Positions 53,185 to 64,000 of a stretch of 64,000 nucleotides of DNA are shown piece by piece. The stretch covers positions 124,001-188,000 of the forward strand of contig NZ_JACYOX010000003.1 in NCBI RefSeq assembly GCF_015352955.1. Direction: 5' to 3'. How positions within the stretch are numbered: the first letter of the stretch is position 1; every line of letters starts with the position of its first letter. Under the pieces are notes generated by a model. It did no database searches. It saw nothing but the letters and a program-made list of their open reading frames with translations, and was not told the DNA's origin. A program made the translations under genes and the position numbers. Source of the DNA: Noviherbaspirillum soli (lineage in GTDB: Bacteria; Pseudomonadota; Gammaproteobacteria; Burkholderiales; Burkholderiaceae_D).

Positions 53185-54218
53185 CACACCGCCGTCAGGA
53201 AGGACACGCCGACCGCGCCGACGAAGCCGTCGGCCCGGCCCGGCATGCCCGGCGAACGCACGCTGCCATAGTCCGGCGACAGCACGCGAGTCACCCGGTG
53301 CCGGTGGAAGCTCCTGAGCAGCTCGCCCACGGTGACCACTTGCGCATGGTGCTCGCCATACAGCTTGCGATGTTCCGCCGGCAGCTGGTGCCAGGGCATG
53401 GTGGGCCGTTCATGGTGGGCGTTATGGAAGCCGAAATTGAGCCAGACCAGGTTGAGCCAGCGGCTGTCGATGCCGACGATGTCGCTGTAGGTGTTGGCCT
53501 GCTCATAGGCGCGGTCGCGCACCTTGTCGGCCGGCACCGGCGTGTCGTCCAGGATGGGATAGGCATCGTAGGTATGCTGGAAGCAGTCGGCAAAGCGCAG
53601 CACCGTGACGAACACGAGGTAGCACAGCGCATACAGCAGCAGCGCCTTCATCGACACCCATGCCAGTGCGGCGAAGGCGGCCGCGCGCAGCGCGAAGATC
53701 GCGACGATGCGCAGGCGCGACCTGCCGTCCCCCCTGGAGGTGAACGGCAGCGCCATCACGAAGCCGCGCATGATGAATTCCACCGCCGGCACATAGGCCC
53801 ATTCCAGCGCCAGCACCAGGGCGCGCAGCCAGGCCGGCAGGCCGCGCAGGAAACCGTGCACGTCGAAGGTGATCACGTCGGCCCGCTCCACATGGTGGCG
53901 CATGTGCTTCCTGCGCATGTCTGCGAAGCTGGCATAGCAGCTGCCGTTGACCCAGCTCATCAGCGTGCCCCAGCGCTCGTTGGCGCGCGGCGTCCTGAAG
54001 ATTGCGTAGTGGGCGAACTCGTGGATGAAGTAGGCCGACCAGATCAGCGCCAGCGTGACCAGCGGCATGCCGGCCGCGGCCAGCCAGCCGGGCCGGGTCA
54101 GCAGCCAGACGCCGAGCGGAAAGCCGAGCAGCACGAAGGCCAGCGCCGCCACGTTGGGCGCGACGCCGTCCTCATGGCGGAAGATGCGTGACAGCATGGT
54201 TGCGTTCGGTAGGAGCAT
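53184..54218 (-). CDS. Membrane fatty-acid-desaturase-family di-iron enzyme
   Basis: A 344-residue integral membrane protein with the three histidine boxes HEFAH (66-70), HMRHH (105-109) and HNAHH (265-269) that bind two irons. Around five hydrophobic segments lie between. The family includes acyl desaturases and hydroxylases that use O2. A second in-frame ATG (54197) is an alternative start; neither has a strong ribosome-binding site. It is the second gene of the operon, 12 nt after the binding-protein gene. The substrate is open and need not be a lipid. Confidence 0.87.
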   Translation of the reverse strand: MLLPNATMLSRIFRHEDGVAPNVAALAFVLLGFPLGVWLLTRPGWLAAAGMPLVTLALIWSAYFIHEFAHYAIFRTPRANERWGTLMSWVNGSCYASFADMRRKHMRHHVERADVITFDVHGFLRGLPAWLRALVLALEWAYVPAVEFIMRGFVMALPFTSRGDGRSRLRIVAIFALRAAAFAALAWVSMKALLLYALCYLVFVTVLRFADCFQHTYDAYPILDDTPVPADKVRDRAYEQANTYSDIVGIDSRWLNLVWLNFGFHNAHHERPTMPWHQLPAEHRKLYGEHHAQVVTVGELLRSFHRHRVTRVLSPDYGSVRSPGMPGRADGFVGAVGVSFLTAV

Positions 54219-54230
54219 GACGGAATGCGC

Positions 54231-55262
54231 TTACTTCTTCTGCAGCGCGCGCACGAACTGGCCGTCGAAGGTGGATTCAGCCGGCGGCACCGCGCCGATC
54301 TGGCCCTTGGCCTTCAGCAGGCCGGCGATGATCTCGCCGCTGGCGTAATAAGACTTGGTGGAAGCCGACTTCTCGAACGCGGCCGGCATTTCCGCCAGCG
54401 GAATGTTGTAGACGCCCGCCATCTGCTCCTTGGCTTCCTTGGCCGACACGCCCATGAACTTGCCGATGATCTTCGCGCTTTCCTCCGGCTTGGACTTCAT
54501 GTAGGCCATGCCGTCGAGATAACCCTGGATCACCGCGGAAATTTCCTTCGGGCTGGACTTGATGGCCTTGTCGTCGAACACCAGCACGTCGGCGATCAGG
54601 CCGGGGGCATCCTTGGACGAGAACACCACCTTGAACTTCTTGCCGCCGCCCTGTCCCAGCACCTGCGACAGGCTGGGCTCGTAGGTCACGCCGATCGGCA
54701 TCTGGCCCGAGGCCATGGCGGCCGGCACCGCTTCCGGCGTCATGTTGACCGGGGTGATGTCCTTCTCGCCGAGGCCGGCCGTCTTCATCGCATACGACAG
54801 CAGGAAGTCCGATGGCGACAGCGGGTTGTAGCCGATCTTCTTGCCCTTGAAGTCGGCGATCTTGCTGATGGAGGCATCGGCCACGATGGCGTCGCCGCCG
54901 TTGGAATAGTCGATCGGCATGACAACCTTCTGCATCTGGCCCTTGGCCACCTGGCCGATCACCTGGTCGTAGGTCAGCATCGCGCCCTGCAGGGAGCCGC
55001 TGGCGAGCGCCGGCGGGATCAGCGCCGGGTCGGCGAAGGGCTGCAGCTTGACCTTGATGCCGTATTTCTTGAAGAGGTCGAGCGACTCGGCGACGTAGAA
55101 GGGGCCATAGCCTATCCAGACCACGGTGCCGATATTGAGGACGGGCGTTGCGGCATGGGCGGACATGCCCATGGCCAGTGCGGCGGCGCCGGCAGCCAGG
55201 CTGCGCAGGAACAGGCGTTTGGCGGGGAAGGCGTGGCGGGCGGTACGGTCGGCTGCGTTCAT
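54231..55262 (-). CDS. NitT/TauT-type ABC substrate-binding protein
   Basis: A 343-residue periplasmic protein with an AKRLFLRSLAAGAAALAMGM export signal (Tat-like KR-x-FLR), and then VLNIGTVVWIGYGPFYVAESLDLFKKYGI, the usual opening of the nitrate/taurine/SsuA-ThiY group. It should bind a small N- or S-containing organic compound. AGGAG is 5 nt before the ATG at 55262. No ABC permease or ATPase gene is adjacent. It is the first gene of a six-gene operon with sigma-54/NtrC-like elements upstream. Confidence 0.87.
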   Translation of the reverse strand: MNAADRTARHAFPAKRLFLRSLAAGAAALAMGMSAHAATPVLNIGTVVWIGYGPFYVAESLDLFKKYGIKVKLQPFADPALIPPALASGSLQGAMLTYDQVIGQVAKGQMQKVVMPIDYSNGGDAIVADASISKIADFKGKKIGYNPLSPSDFLLSYAMKTAGLGEKDITPVNMTPEAVPAAMASGQMPIGVTYEPSLSQVLGQGGGKKFKVVFSSKDAPGLIADVLVFDDKAIKSSPKEISAVIQGYLDGMAYMKSKPEESAKIIGKFMGVSAKEAKEQMAGVYNIPLAEMPAAFEKSASTKSYYASGEIIAGLLKAKGQIGAVPPAESTFDGQFVRALQKK

Positions 55263-55473
55263 GGAAGCTCCTGGTCTGGGGTAATGGGCGTGGGAGAACG
55301 TCATGCTCAAGTTCTCCCGGGCTTTTATCCCTCCGTGGAGCTTCGTCGGAACGAAGCCGGCCCACTCTCGGACCAGTCGCCCGCGGCATTGCTGCCGTTG
55401 GCCGGAACCCTAGTGTGCCTCAGTCTGAACAAGGCGCCTGCCTCCAGGCGCCCGTTCTCCCTGCATGGCCTGT

Positions 55474-55491
55474 TAAGCAATTGGGATGCCA
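55474..55491 (-). promoter_or_regulatory. Putative sigma-54 promoter (-24/-12)
   Basis: On the minus strand TGGCATCCCAATTGCTTA: GG and GC elements are exactly 10 nt apart, and TGGCA and TTGCT match the RpoN consensus TGGCACG-N4-TTGCW except for two bases. Predicted start of transcription is about 200 nt before the binding-protein ATG. Confidence 0.6.
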
Positions 55492-55520
55492 GCCCGGGCG
55501 CCGGGCAGCAGGAAAGGAAA

Positions 55521-55537
55521 TGCACTCGCGCAGTGCA
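55521..55537. promoter_or_regulatory. Putative NtrC binding site
   Basis: TGCACT-CGCGC-AGTGCA is a perfect palindrome with the length and spacing of NtrC boxes (TGCACY-N5-RGTGCA). Its centre lies about 64 nt upstream of the start predicted from the sigma-54 element. Confidence 0.55.
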
Positions 55538-55612
55538 AAATCCAGCAACGTGCCCCATGCATGACTGGCGCACGGCGAGCGCGGCGCACTTCATGTGGGC
55601 GGCAAGGGGAGA

Positions 55613-58222
<2,610 letters not shown>

Positions 58223-58560
58223 TGGCGGGTATCCCGGAGAGTCGGTCTGGCGCCTTCGGCTTCAACGCGCCGACGCTGCCCGGCGCGCAAGGCAGAGGAG
58301 CAGGATGGATGGAAAGAATGGCAAGTCCCACGCGCTGCAATATCGCATTGCTCAAGCGCCAATGGTAGGAAGGCGGCCGCAAAGCGCTCTTGACGTGGGT
58401 CAAAATTTTACGGCCGCGCTCCGGAAGGGGGGAGGACGAGGCCGCGCTGTGCGGTCTGGCGGGAGACAGGCTGGGAGGAGAATTGCGGGGATCGCAGATT
58501 CCCGACGCGGCATGTCGCGTCGGGCCTGCTGGTCCGGGCCGGGCGGCCCGGCACGGTTTT
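58223..58560. other. Control region of the P-type ATPase
   Basis: A 338-nt region with no credible gene. It includes the FNR-type box at 58390 and an AT run (CAAAATTTTA) directly after it; the rest is GC-rich without clear signals. Confidence 0.6.
58390..58403. promoter_or_regulatory. FNR/ANR-type box
   Basis: TTGAC-GTGG-GTCAA is a perfect palindrome with the FNR/ANR/DNR spacing (TTGAY-N4-RTCAA), 168 nt upstream of the P-type ATPase. Confidence 0.65.
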
Positions 58561-59910
58561 CTAGTTCCTGATTTCCAGCGCGCGGTTCAGGCTCAGTGCC
58601 GCCAGCGAGCCGACCGCGCCCGACAGCAGGTACAGGCTGACATAGGCCAGGCCGAAGTGGGCCGACAGGCCCAGCGCCACCAGCGGCGCGAAGCCGGCGC
58701 CGACCAGCCAGGCCAGGTCCGAGGTGAGCGCCGCGCCGGTGTAGCGGAAGCGGGCCGGGAAGTTGGCCGTCACCGCGCCTGCCGCCTGGCCATAGGACAG
58801 GCCCAGCAGCGCAAAGCCCAGCAGCACGAACACGTTCTGGCCGAACTCGCCGCCATTCATCAGGCTGGGCACCGAGGCGCTGAATGCCGCGATCAGCACC
58901 GCCAGGCTGCCCAGGGTGTTGCGGCGGCCGAAGCGGTCGGCGATCAGGCCGGACAGGATCACGCAGACCAGCGCAATGGCCGCGCCGCCGATCTGCACCA
59001 GCAGGAAGTCGCCGACGTCGCGCAGCGAGTACAGCTGGATCCAGGACAGCGGGAACACCGTCACCAGGTGGAACAGCGCGTAGCTGGCCAGCGCGGCCAG
59101 CGCGCCGATCAGGATGTTGCGGCCCTGCGAGCCCACCATCTCGAACACGCCGGTCGGCTGCAGTTCGTTCTCGTCCAGCAGGTGCGAGTATTCGGGCGTG
59201 GACACCAGGCGCAGGCGCGCAAACAGCGCCACCACGTTGATGGCGAAGGCGACATAGAAGGGATAGCGCCAGCCCCATTCCAGGAAGTCCTTGTCGGCCA
59301 GCGAGTGCAGCAGGAAGGCGAACAGGCCGCCGGCGAGGATGAAGCCGACCGGCGCGCCCATCTGGCCCAGCATCGCATACCAGCCGCGCTCGTTTTCCGG
59401 CGCGTTCAGCGCCAGGAGCGACGGCAGGCCGTCCCAGGAGCCGCCCAGCGCCAGGCCCTGGCCGATGCGCAGCACGCTCAGCAGGATCAGCGCGGTGCCG
59501 CCCAGCTGCGCATAGGTCGGCAGGAAGGCGATGCCGGCGGTGGACAGGCCCAGTATGAACAGCGCCAGCGTCAGCTTGGCCTCGCGGCTGTAGCGGCGCT
59601 GGATCGCCATGAAGATCACGGTGCCGATCGGGCGCGCGATGAAGGCGAAGGAAAACAGGGTGAAGGAATACAGCGTGCCCTGCAGCGTGTCGGCGAAGGG
59701 GAAGAACACCGACGGGAACACCAGCACCGAGGCGATGGCGTAGACGAAGAAGTCGAAGTACTCCGATGCGCGGCCGATCACCACGCCGATCGCGATTTCG
59801 CCGGGGGCGATGTGGCTGCCCCGGGTATTGATATTGCGGGCGTCGTCGCCAGCTGTGGAAGCGCGCGGACCGCCGGCGGCGGACCCGTCGTAAGTTGCCG
59901 GTTTTGCCAT
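58561..59910 (-). CDS. MFS transporter, metabolite:H+ symporter (MHS) family
   Basis: A 449-residue, 12-helix protein. RASEYFDFFVYAIASVLVFP (near residues 48-67) is the MHS opening; RRYSREAKLTLALF and IADRFGRRNTLGSLA are the loop motifs. MHS members move organic acids, proline, betaine or shikimate with protons. The start at 59910 has an AGAAAGAG site. It is divergent from cyoA and not in an obvious operon; the substrate is unknown. Confidence 0.9.
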   Translation of the reverse strand: MAKPATYDGSAAGGPRASTAGDDARNINTRGSHIAPGEIAIGVVIGRASEYFDFFVYAIASVLVFPSVFFPFADTLQGTLYSFTLFSFAFIARPIGTVIFMAIQRRYSREAKLTLALFILGLSTAGIAFLPTYAQLGGTALILLSVLRIGQGLALGGSWDGLPSLLALNAPENERGWYAMLGQMGAPVGFILAGGLFAFLLHSLADKDFLEWGWRYPFYVAFAINVVALFARLRLVSTPEYSHLLDENELQPTGVFEMVGSQGRNILIGALAALASYALFHLVTVFPLSWIQLYSLRDVGDFLLVQIGGAAIALVCVILSGLIADRFGRRNTLGSLAVLIAAFSASVPSLMNGGEFGQNVFVLLGFALLGLSYGQAAGAVTANFPARFRYTGAALTSDLAWLVGAGFAPLVALGLSAHFGLAYVSLYLLSGAVGSLAALSLNRALEIRN

Positions 59911-60066
59911 GAACGTGACTCTTTCTGAAATGCCTTTTGTGGCCGATACCCCGAGCCTAGCCTGTGTGCCGGGGTGCGGGCAAGGGGGGTGGGACAAAAC
60001 GTCCAATCGGCAAGGACGCCGGGGAAGGCTAAAGTAGCATGTCAGCCATCCTCCGTATTGCATAGC

Positions 60067-61149
60067 ATGATTCCATCCAATCTTCTTCGCGGACTCGGCT
60101 TGTTGTCACTCGTATTGCTTGCAGGTTGCGATATGGTGGTGATGAACCCGTCCGGCGACATTGCCAAGCAGCAGGGCCAGCTCGTTGTCGCATCGACCCT
60201 GCTGATGCTGTTGATCATCGTCCCCGTCATCGCGTTGACGCTGCTGTTCGCATGGCGTTACCGCAAGAGTAACACCAAGGCCCGCTATGAGCCCGACTGG
60301 GACCACTCCACCCAGCTGGAACTGGTGATCTGGGGCGCGCCACTTCTGATCATCATCGCGCTGGGCCTGCTGACCTGGATCAGCACCCACCTGCTGGACC
60401 CGTACCGGCCGCTGCAGCGCATCGACGAGAACCGGCCGCTGGCGGCCAACGTCAAGCCGCTGGAAGTGCAGGTCGTGGCGCTGGACTGGAAATGGCTGTT
60501 CATTTACCCGGAGCAGGGCGTGGCAAGCGTCAATGAGCTGGTGACGCCGGTGGACGTGCCGATCAACTTCAAGATCAGCGCATCGACCGTGATGAACTCG
60601 TTCTACATCCCGGCGCTGGCTGGCCAGATCTACGCGATGCCGGGCATGCAGACCCAGCTGCACGCGGTGATCAACAAGCCCGGCGTGTACGACGGCTTCT
60701 CGGCCAACTACAGCGGCGCCGGCTTCTCGCACATGCGCTTCAAGTACCACGGCGTGAGCGACGACGACTTCAAGGCCTGGGTGCAGAAGACCAGGGCGGC
60801 CGGCGGTGAACTCAGCCGCGACGGCTACCTGGCGCTGGAAAAGCCGAGCGAGCGCGAGCCGGTGCGCCGTTATGGCGCGGTCGCCCCTGGCCTGTTCAAT
60901 GCCATCGTCAACCGCTGCGTCGACGCCAAGGCGGTCTGCATGGACGAAATGATGGCCGCCGACATGCAGCGCGCAAAGAGCAGCGTGGTACGCAAGGAAG
61001 AGCACACGCCTGGCGTGGCGGTTCCCGCAGGCGGCATCACCGGCAACCAGAACTCGACCGTGCCGTCGTCGGACGCTGGTCCGGCAACCGCGCCTTCGCC
61101 TTCACATTCTATGGATTCCAAGAAAAGTCACCATGACCGAGCACACTGA
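60067..61149 (+). CDS. cyoA: Cytochrome bo3 ubiquinol oxidase subunit II CyoA
   Basis: A 360-residue lipoprotein subunit: signal with lipobox LAGC (Cys near residue 19), two membrane helices (about 40-62 and 82-103) and a periplasmic cupredoxin domain without CuA ligands, as in quinol oxidases ([42 protein letters not shown]). The C-terminal 60 residues are a Ser/His-rich tail. It overlaps cyoB by 17 nt. The chosen ATG at 60067 gives a proper signal; a longer frame from 59974 does not. Confidence 0.93.
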   Translation: MIPSNLLRGLGLLSLVLLAGCDMVVMNPSGDIAKQQGQLVVASTLLMLLIIVPVIALTLLFAWRYRKSNTKARYEPDWDHSTQLELVIWGAPLLIIIALGLLTWISTHLLDPYRPLQRIDENRPLAANVKPLEVQVVALDWKWLFIYPEQGVASVNELVTPVDVPINFKISASTVMNSFYIPALAGQIYAMPGMQTQLHAVINKPGVYDGFSANYSGAGFSHMRFKYHGVSDDDFKAWVQKTRAAGGELSRDGYLALEKPSEREPVRRYGAVAPGLFNAIVNRCVDAKAVCMDEMMAADMQRAKSSVVRKEEHTPGVAVPAGGITGNQNSTVPSSDAGPATAPSPSHSMDSKKSHHDRAH

Positions 61150-63127
61150 TCTCATCTTCGGCCGGCTGAGCTGGGAAGCGATCCCGTATCACGAGCCCAT
61201 CCTGCTGGTCACCTTCGCCGCCGTCGTCCTGGGTGGCGCGGCCGTCCTTGGCCTGCTGACCAAGTTCCGCCTGTGGGGACCCCTGTGGCGCGACTGGATC
61301 ACCAGCATCGACCACAAGAAAATCGGCATCATGTACGTCATCCTCGGCCTGGTGATGCTGCTGCGCGGCTTCGCCGACGCGCTGATGATGCGCCTGCAGC
61401 AGGCGATCGCCTTCGGCGACAACGCCGGCTTCCTGCCGCCGCACCACTATGACCAGGTCTTCACCGCCCACGGCGTGATCATGATCTTCTTCGTCGCCAT
61501 GCCGCTGGTGACGGGCTTCATGAACTACCTGGTGCCGCTGCAGATCGGCGCGCGCGACGTTGCCTTCCCGTTCCTGAACAACTTCAGCTTCTGGATGACG
61601 GCCGTCGGCGCCGGCCTGACCATGGTTTCCCTGTTCGTCGGCGAATACGCCAAGACCGGCTGGCTGGCCTATCCGCCGCTGTCGGGCATCCTGGCCAGTC
61701 CCGATGTCGGGGTGGACTACTACATCTGGTCGCTGCAGCTGGCCGGCGTCGGCACGCTGCTGTCGGGCGTGAACCTGATCGCCACCATCGTCAAGATGCG
61801 CGCGCCCGGCATGACCATGATGAAGATGCCGGTCTTTACCTGGACCGCGCTGTGCACCAACGTGCTGATCGTGGCCGCCTTCCCGGTGCTGACCGCGGTG
61901 CTGGCCATGCTGTCGCTGGACCGCGTGGTGGGCACCAACTTCTTCACCAACGACCTCGGCGGCAACTCGATGATGTACGTGAACCTGATCTGGATCTGGG
62001 GCCACCCCGAGGTCTACATCCTGGTCCTGCCCATCTTCGGCATCTTCTCGGAAGTGGTGTCCACCTTCTCCGGCAAGCGCCTGTTCGGCTACACCTCGAT
62101 GGTGTATGCGACGGTGGTCATCACCATCCTGTCCTACCTGGTGTGGCTGCACCACTTCTTCACCATGGGTTCGGGCGCCAGCGTGAACTCGTTCTTCGGC
62201 ATCACCACGATGATCATCTCGATCCCGACCGGCGCCAAGATCTTCAACTGGCTCTTCACGATGTACCGCGGCCGCATCCGCTTCGAGCTGCCGATGATGT
62301 GGACCGTGGCCTTCATGGTGACCTTCGTCATCGGCGGCATGACCGGCGTGCTGCTGGCGGTGCCACCGGCCGACTTCGTGCTGCACAACAGCCTGTTTTT
62401 GATCGCGCACTTCCATAACGTGATCATCGGCGGCGTGCTGTTCGGCCTGTTCGCCGGCATCAACTACTGGTTCCCGAAAGCCTTCGGCTACAAGCTCGAC
62501 GAGTTCTGGGGCAAGATGTCGTTCTGGTTCTGGGTGGTGGGCTTCTACCTGGCCTTCATGCCGCTGTACGTGCTGGGCCTGATGGGCGTGACCCGCCGCA
62601 TGAGCCACTTCGACGATCCGTCGCTGCAGATCTGGTTCCAGATCGCCGCGCTGGGCGCCGTCTGCGTCGCCATCGGCATCGGCTCGATGCTGGTGCAGTT
62701 CGCCGTCAGCTACCTGCGCCGCGAATCGCTGCGCGACAACACCGGCGATCCGTGGAATGGCCGCACCCTGGAATGGTCGACCTCGTCGCCGCCGCCGGAC
62801 TACAACTTCGCGTTCACCCCGATGGTGTATGACAACGACACCTGGGCCGACATGAAGAAGCGCAACTACAGCCGTCCGCTGAAGGGCTTCCAGCCGATCC
62901 ACATGCCCAGCAACACGGCGGCCGGCTTCATCATCGCCATGCTGTCCGGCGTGATGGGCTTCGCCCTGATCTGGCAGATGTGGCTGGTGGCCGGCCTCGG
63001 CTTCGTCGCGATGCTGGCAGCCATCATCATCCATACGTTCAACTACAAGCGCGACTTCTACATTCCTGCCGATCAGGTAGTCCGTACCGAAGAGGCGCGC
63101 ACACGTTTGCTGGAAAGCCATGTCTGA
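61133..63127 (+). CDS. cyoB: Cytochrome bo3 ubiquinol oxidase subunit I CyoB
   Basis: A 664-residue catalytic subunit with all heme/copper ligands: [11 protein letters not shown] (low-spin heme), [14 protein letters not shown] (CuB, with the cross-linked Tyr), WLHHFFTMG (CuB) and [11 protein letters not shown] (heme ligands). The N-terminal helix typical of the quinol-oxidase form and the [12 protein letters not shown] proton-channel region are present. It reduces O2 to water with quinol and pumps protons. Confidence 0.97.
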   Translation: MTEHTDLIFGRLSWEAIPYHEPILLVTFAAVVLGGAAVLGLLTKFRLWGPLWRDWITSIDHKKIGIMYVILGLVMLLRGFADALMMRLQQAIAFGDNAGFLPPHHYDQVFTAHGVIMIFFVAMPLVTGFMNYLVPLQIGARDVAFPFLNNFSFWMTAVGAGLTMVSLFVGEYAKTGWLAYPPLSGILASPDVGVDYYIWSLQLAGVGTLLSGVNLIATIVKMRAPGMTMMKMPVFTWTALCTNVLIVAAFPVLTAVLAMLSLDRVVGTNFFTNDLGGNSMMYVNLIWIWGHPEVYILVLPIFGIFSEVVSTFSGKRLFGYTSMVYATVVITILSYLVWLHHFFTMGSGASVNSFFGITTMIISIPTGAKIFNWLFTMYRGRIRFELPMMWTVAFMVTFVIGGMTGVLLAVPPADFVLHNSLFLIAHFHNVIIGGVLFGLFAGINYWFPKAFGYKLDEFWGKMSFWFWVVGFYLAFMPLYVLGLMGVTRRMSHFDDPSLQIWFQIAALGAVCVAIGIGSMLVQFAVSYLRRESLRDNTGDPWNGRTLEWSTSSPPPDYNFAFTPMVYDNDTWADMKKRNYSRPLKGFQPIHMPSNTAAGFIIAMLSGVMGFALIWQMWLVAGLGFVAMLAAIIIHTFNYKRDFYIPADQVVRTEEARTRLLESHV

Positions 63128-63755
63128 TATCACCATGAACCACAACGCGGCCGCGCGCGCCGACGGCGAAGCGCTGTTCCACGTCACCGAGCATCATCCG
63201 GAGAACGGCACCCTGCTGGGCTTCTGGCTCTACCTGATGAGCGACTGCCTGGTGTTCGCCTGCCTGTTCGCCGCCTATGCGGTGCTGGGCCGCAGCTACG
63301 CCGGTGGCCCGACCGGCGCCGAGCTGTTCGACCTGCCGCTGGTGGCGATGAACACCGCGCTGCTGTTGCTGTCGTCGATCACCTATGGCTTCGCGATGCT
63401 GGAGTCGCAGAAGAAGCGGCTCAAGTCCACCCTGGTCTGGCTCGGCATCACCGGCCTCCTGGGCGCCGGCTTCCTGGGCCTGGAACTGTACGAGTTCTCG
63501 CACCTGATCCATGAGGGCGCGGGCCCGCAGCGCAGCGCCTTCCTGTCGGCCTTCTTCACGCTGGTCGGCACCCACGGCCTGCACGTGACCTTCGGCATCA
63601 TCTGGCTCATCACGCTGATGTTCCAGCTCGGCCGCCACGGCCTGATCCCGGAAAACAGCCGCCGCCTGATGTGCCTGTCGATGTTCTGGCACTTCCTGGA
63701 CGTGATCTGGATCGGCGTCTTCACCTTTGTCTACCTGATGGGAGTACTGCCATGA
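63120..63755 (+). CDS. cyoC: Cytochrome bo3 ubiquinol oxidase subunit III CyoC
   Basis: A 211-residue, five-helix subunit ([55 protein letters not shown]). Normal length. It overlaps cyoB by 8 nt and cyoD by 4 nt (ATGA). Confidence 0.96.
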   Translation: MSDITMNHNAAARADGEALFHVTEHHPENGTLLGFWLYLMSDCLVFACLFAAYAVLGRSYAGGPTGAELFDLPLVAMNTALLLLSSITYGFAMLESQKKRLKSTLVWLGITGLLGAGFLGLELYEFSHLIHEGAGPQRSAFLSAFFTLVGTHGLHVTFGIIWLITLMFQLGRHGLIPENSRRLMCLSMFWHFLDVIWIGVFTFVYLMGVLP

Positions 63756-64000
63756 GCGCGCATCCGCATCACGCGGCGCACGGCGCCGGCCACGATCACC
63801 ACGATCACCATGGCCACCACGGTCATGATGACCATGCCGACCACGGCAGCCTGAAGACCTATGCGATCGGCTTCGTGCTGTCGGTGATCCTGACCGCCAT
63901 TCCGTTCTGGCTGGTGATGAACAAGACCTTCGACAAGTCCAGCACCACCGCGCTGGTGATCCTGGCCTTTGCCGCGGTGCAGATCGTGGTGCACATGGTG
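63752..64000 (+). CDS. cyoD: Cytochrome bo3 oxidase subunit IV CyoD (partial, His-rich N-terminus)
   Basis: The first 83 codons, cut by the window edge. After [20 protein letters not shown] comes [22 protein letters not shown], the standard CyoD first helix, and a second helix begins at [15 protein letters not shown]. The first 31 residues hold 14 His residues, far more than usual for CyoD, so the N-terminal tail might bind metal. The operon continues to the right. Confidence 0.92.
   Translation, partial: MSAHPHHAAHGAGHDHHDHHGHHGHDDHADHGSLKTYAIGFVLSVILTAIPFWLVMNKTFDKSSTTALVILAFAAVQIVVHMV

Larger units (their letters stand above)
55263..55612. other. Control region of the six-gene operon
   Basis: A 350-nt gap between the operon start and the ATPase 3' end. 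Besides the sigma-54 and NtrC-like sites it contains an 8-bp inverted repeat GGGAGAAC/GTTCTCCC (55292-55318) in the leader, a GCTTCGT/ACGAAGC hairpin near 55340, and GGCGCCTG/CAGGCGCC near 55435-55452. No gene is seen. Confidence 0.6.

Noticed and set aside
61109-63187. A 692-codon minus-strand ORF opposite cyoB
   Set aside because: Antisense shadow of cyoB; composition is typical of reverse frames of membrane proteins.

Overview
The window is GC-rich chromosomal DNA from a betaproteobacterium, most likely Burkholderiales and plausibly Oxalobacteraceae (Herbaspirillum/Noviherbaspirillum/Massilia-like). This is inferred from the abundant tripartite tricarboxylate transporter (TTT/Bug) receptors, the Mdc malonate decarboxylase operon, the KTSC and DUF3606 small proteins, the bo3 oxidase operon and the GC-rich codon use. 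No rRNA, tRNA or CRISPR was seen. About fifty genuine genes were found; most other long ORFs are shadows caused by high GC.

Layout. 0-6.9 kb holds housekeeping and accessory singletons: PadR regulator, SirB2, DUF1275 membrane protein, aldehyde dehydrogenase, nucleotidyltransferase, metallophosphoesterase, LuxR-type regulator. 7.0-10.3 kb is a small catabolic operon (MFS transporter, FAD monooxygenase, DUF2783 protein). 10.4-12.5 kb is a tartrate/D-malate dehydrogenase with its divergent LysR regulator. 12.8-15 kb carries KTSC, DUF3606 and a CoA-transferase with permuted halves. 15.2-20.3 kb is a complete tctDE-tctCBA citrate-type tricarboxylate uptake locus; an 11-bp direct repeat lies in front of both halves. 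20.6-26.1 kb has an exported S15-like hydrolase, a Tyr-rich exported protein and a DUF3482/DUF2868 GTPase-membrane protein pair. 26.1-27.3 kb is an AT-rich patch with one secreted protein. 27.3-34.4 kb is a malonate decarboxylase operon (Bug receptor, mdcACDEGBH), with a GntR/MdcY-like palindrome in the divergent control region.

35.7-49.8 kb is an accessory island: an acyl-CoA-ligase 3' relic, a structured non-coding stretch, a TpsB transporter interrupted by one in-frame TGA, a 3448-residue CdiA/FhaB-like TpsA with an AT-richer C-terminal toxin module, a 4-nt-overlapping candidate immunity gene, and fragments of a second tpsA and of a Bug receptor.

50.1-55.5 kb is the most intriguing region: a tightly packed six-gene operon (NitT/TauT-type binding protein, membrane desaturase/hydroxylase, EamA transporter, biuret-hydrolase-like isochorismatase, AHL-lactonase-like metallo-beta-lactamase, Hri1-like protein). 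In front of it are a sequence with sigma-54 -24/-12 spacing and a TGCACT-N5-AGTGCA NtrC-type box. This suggests an undescribed nitrogen-scavenging pathway. 55.6-64 kb has a P-type ATPase with an upstream FNR/ANR-type palindrome, an MHS transporter, and the cyoABC(D) bo3 ubiquinol oxidase operon, whose cyoD runs off the right edge.
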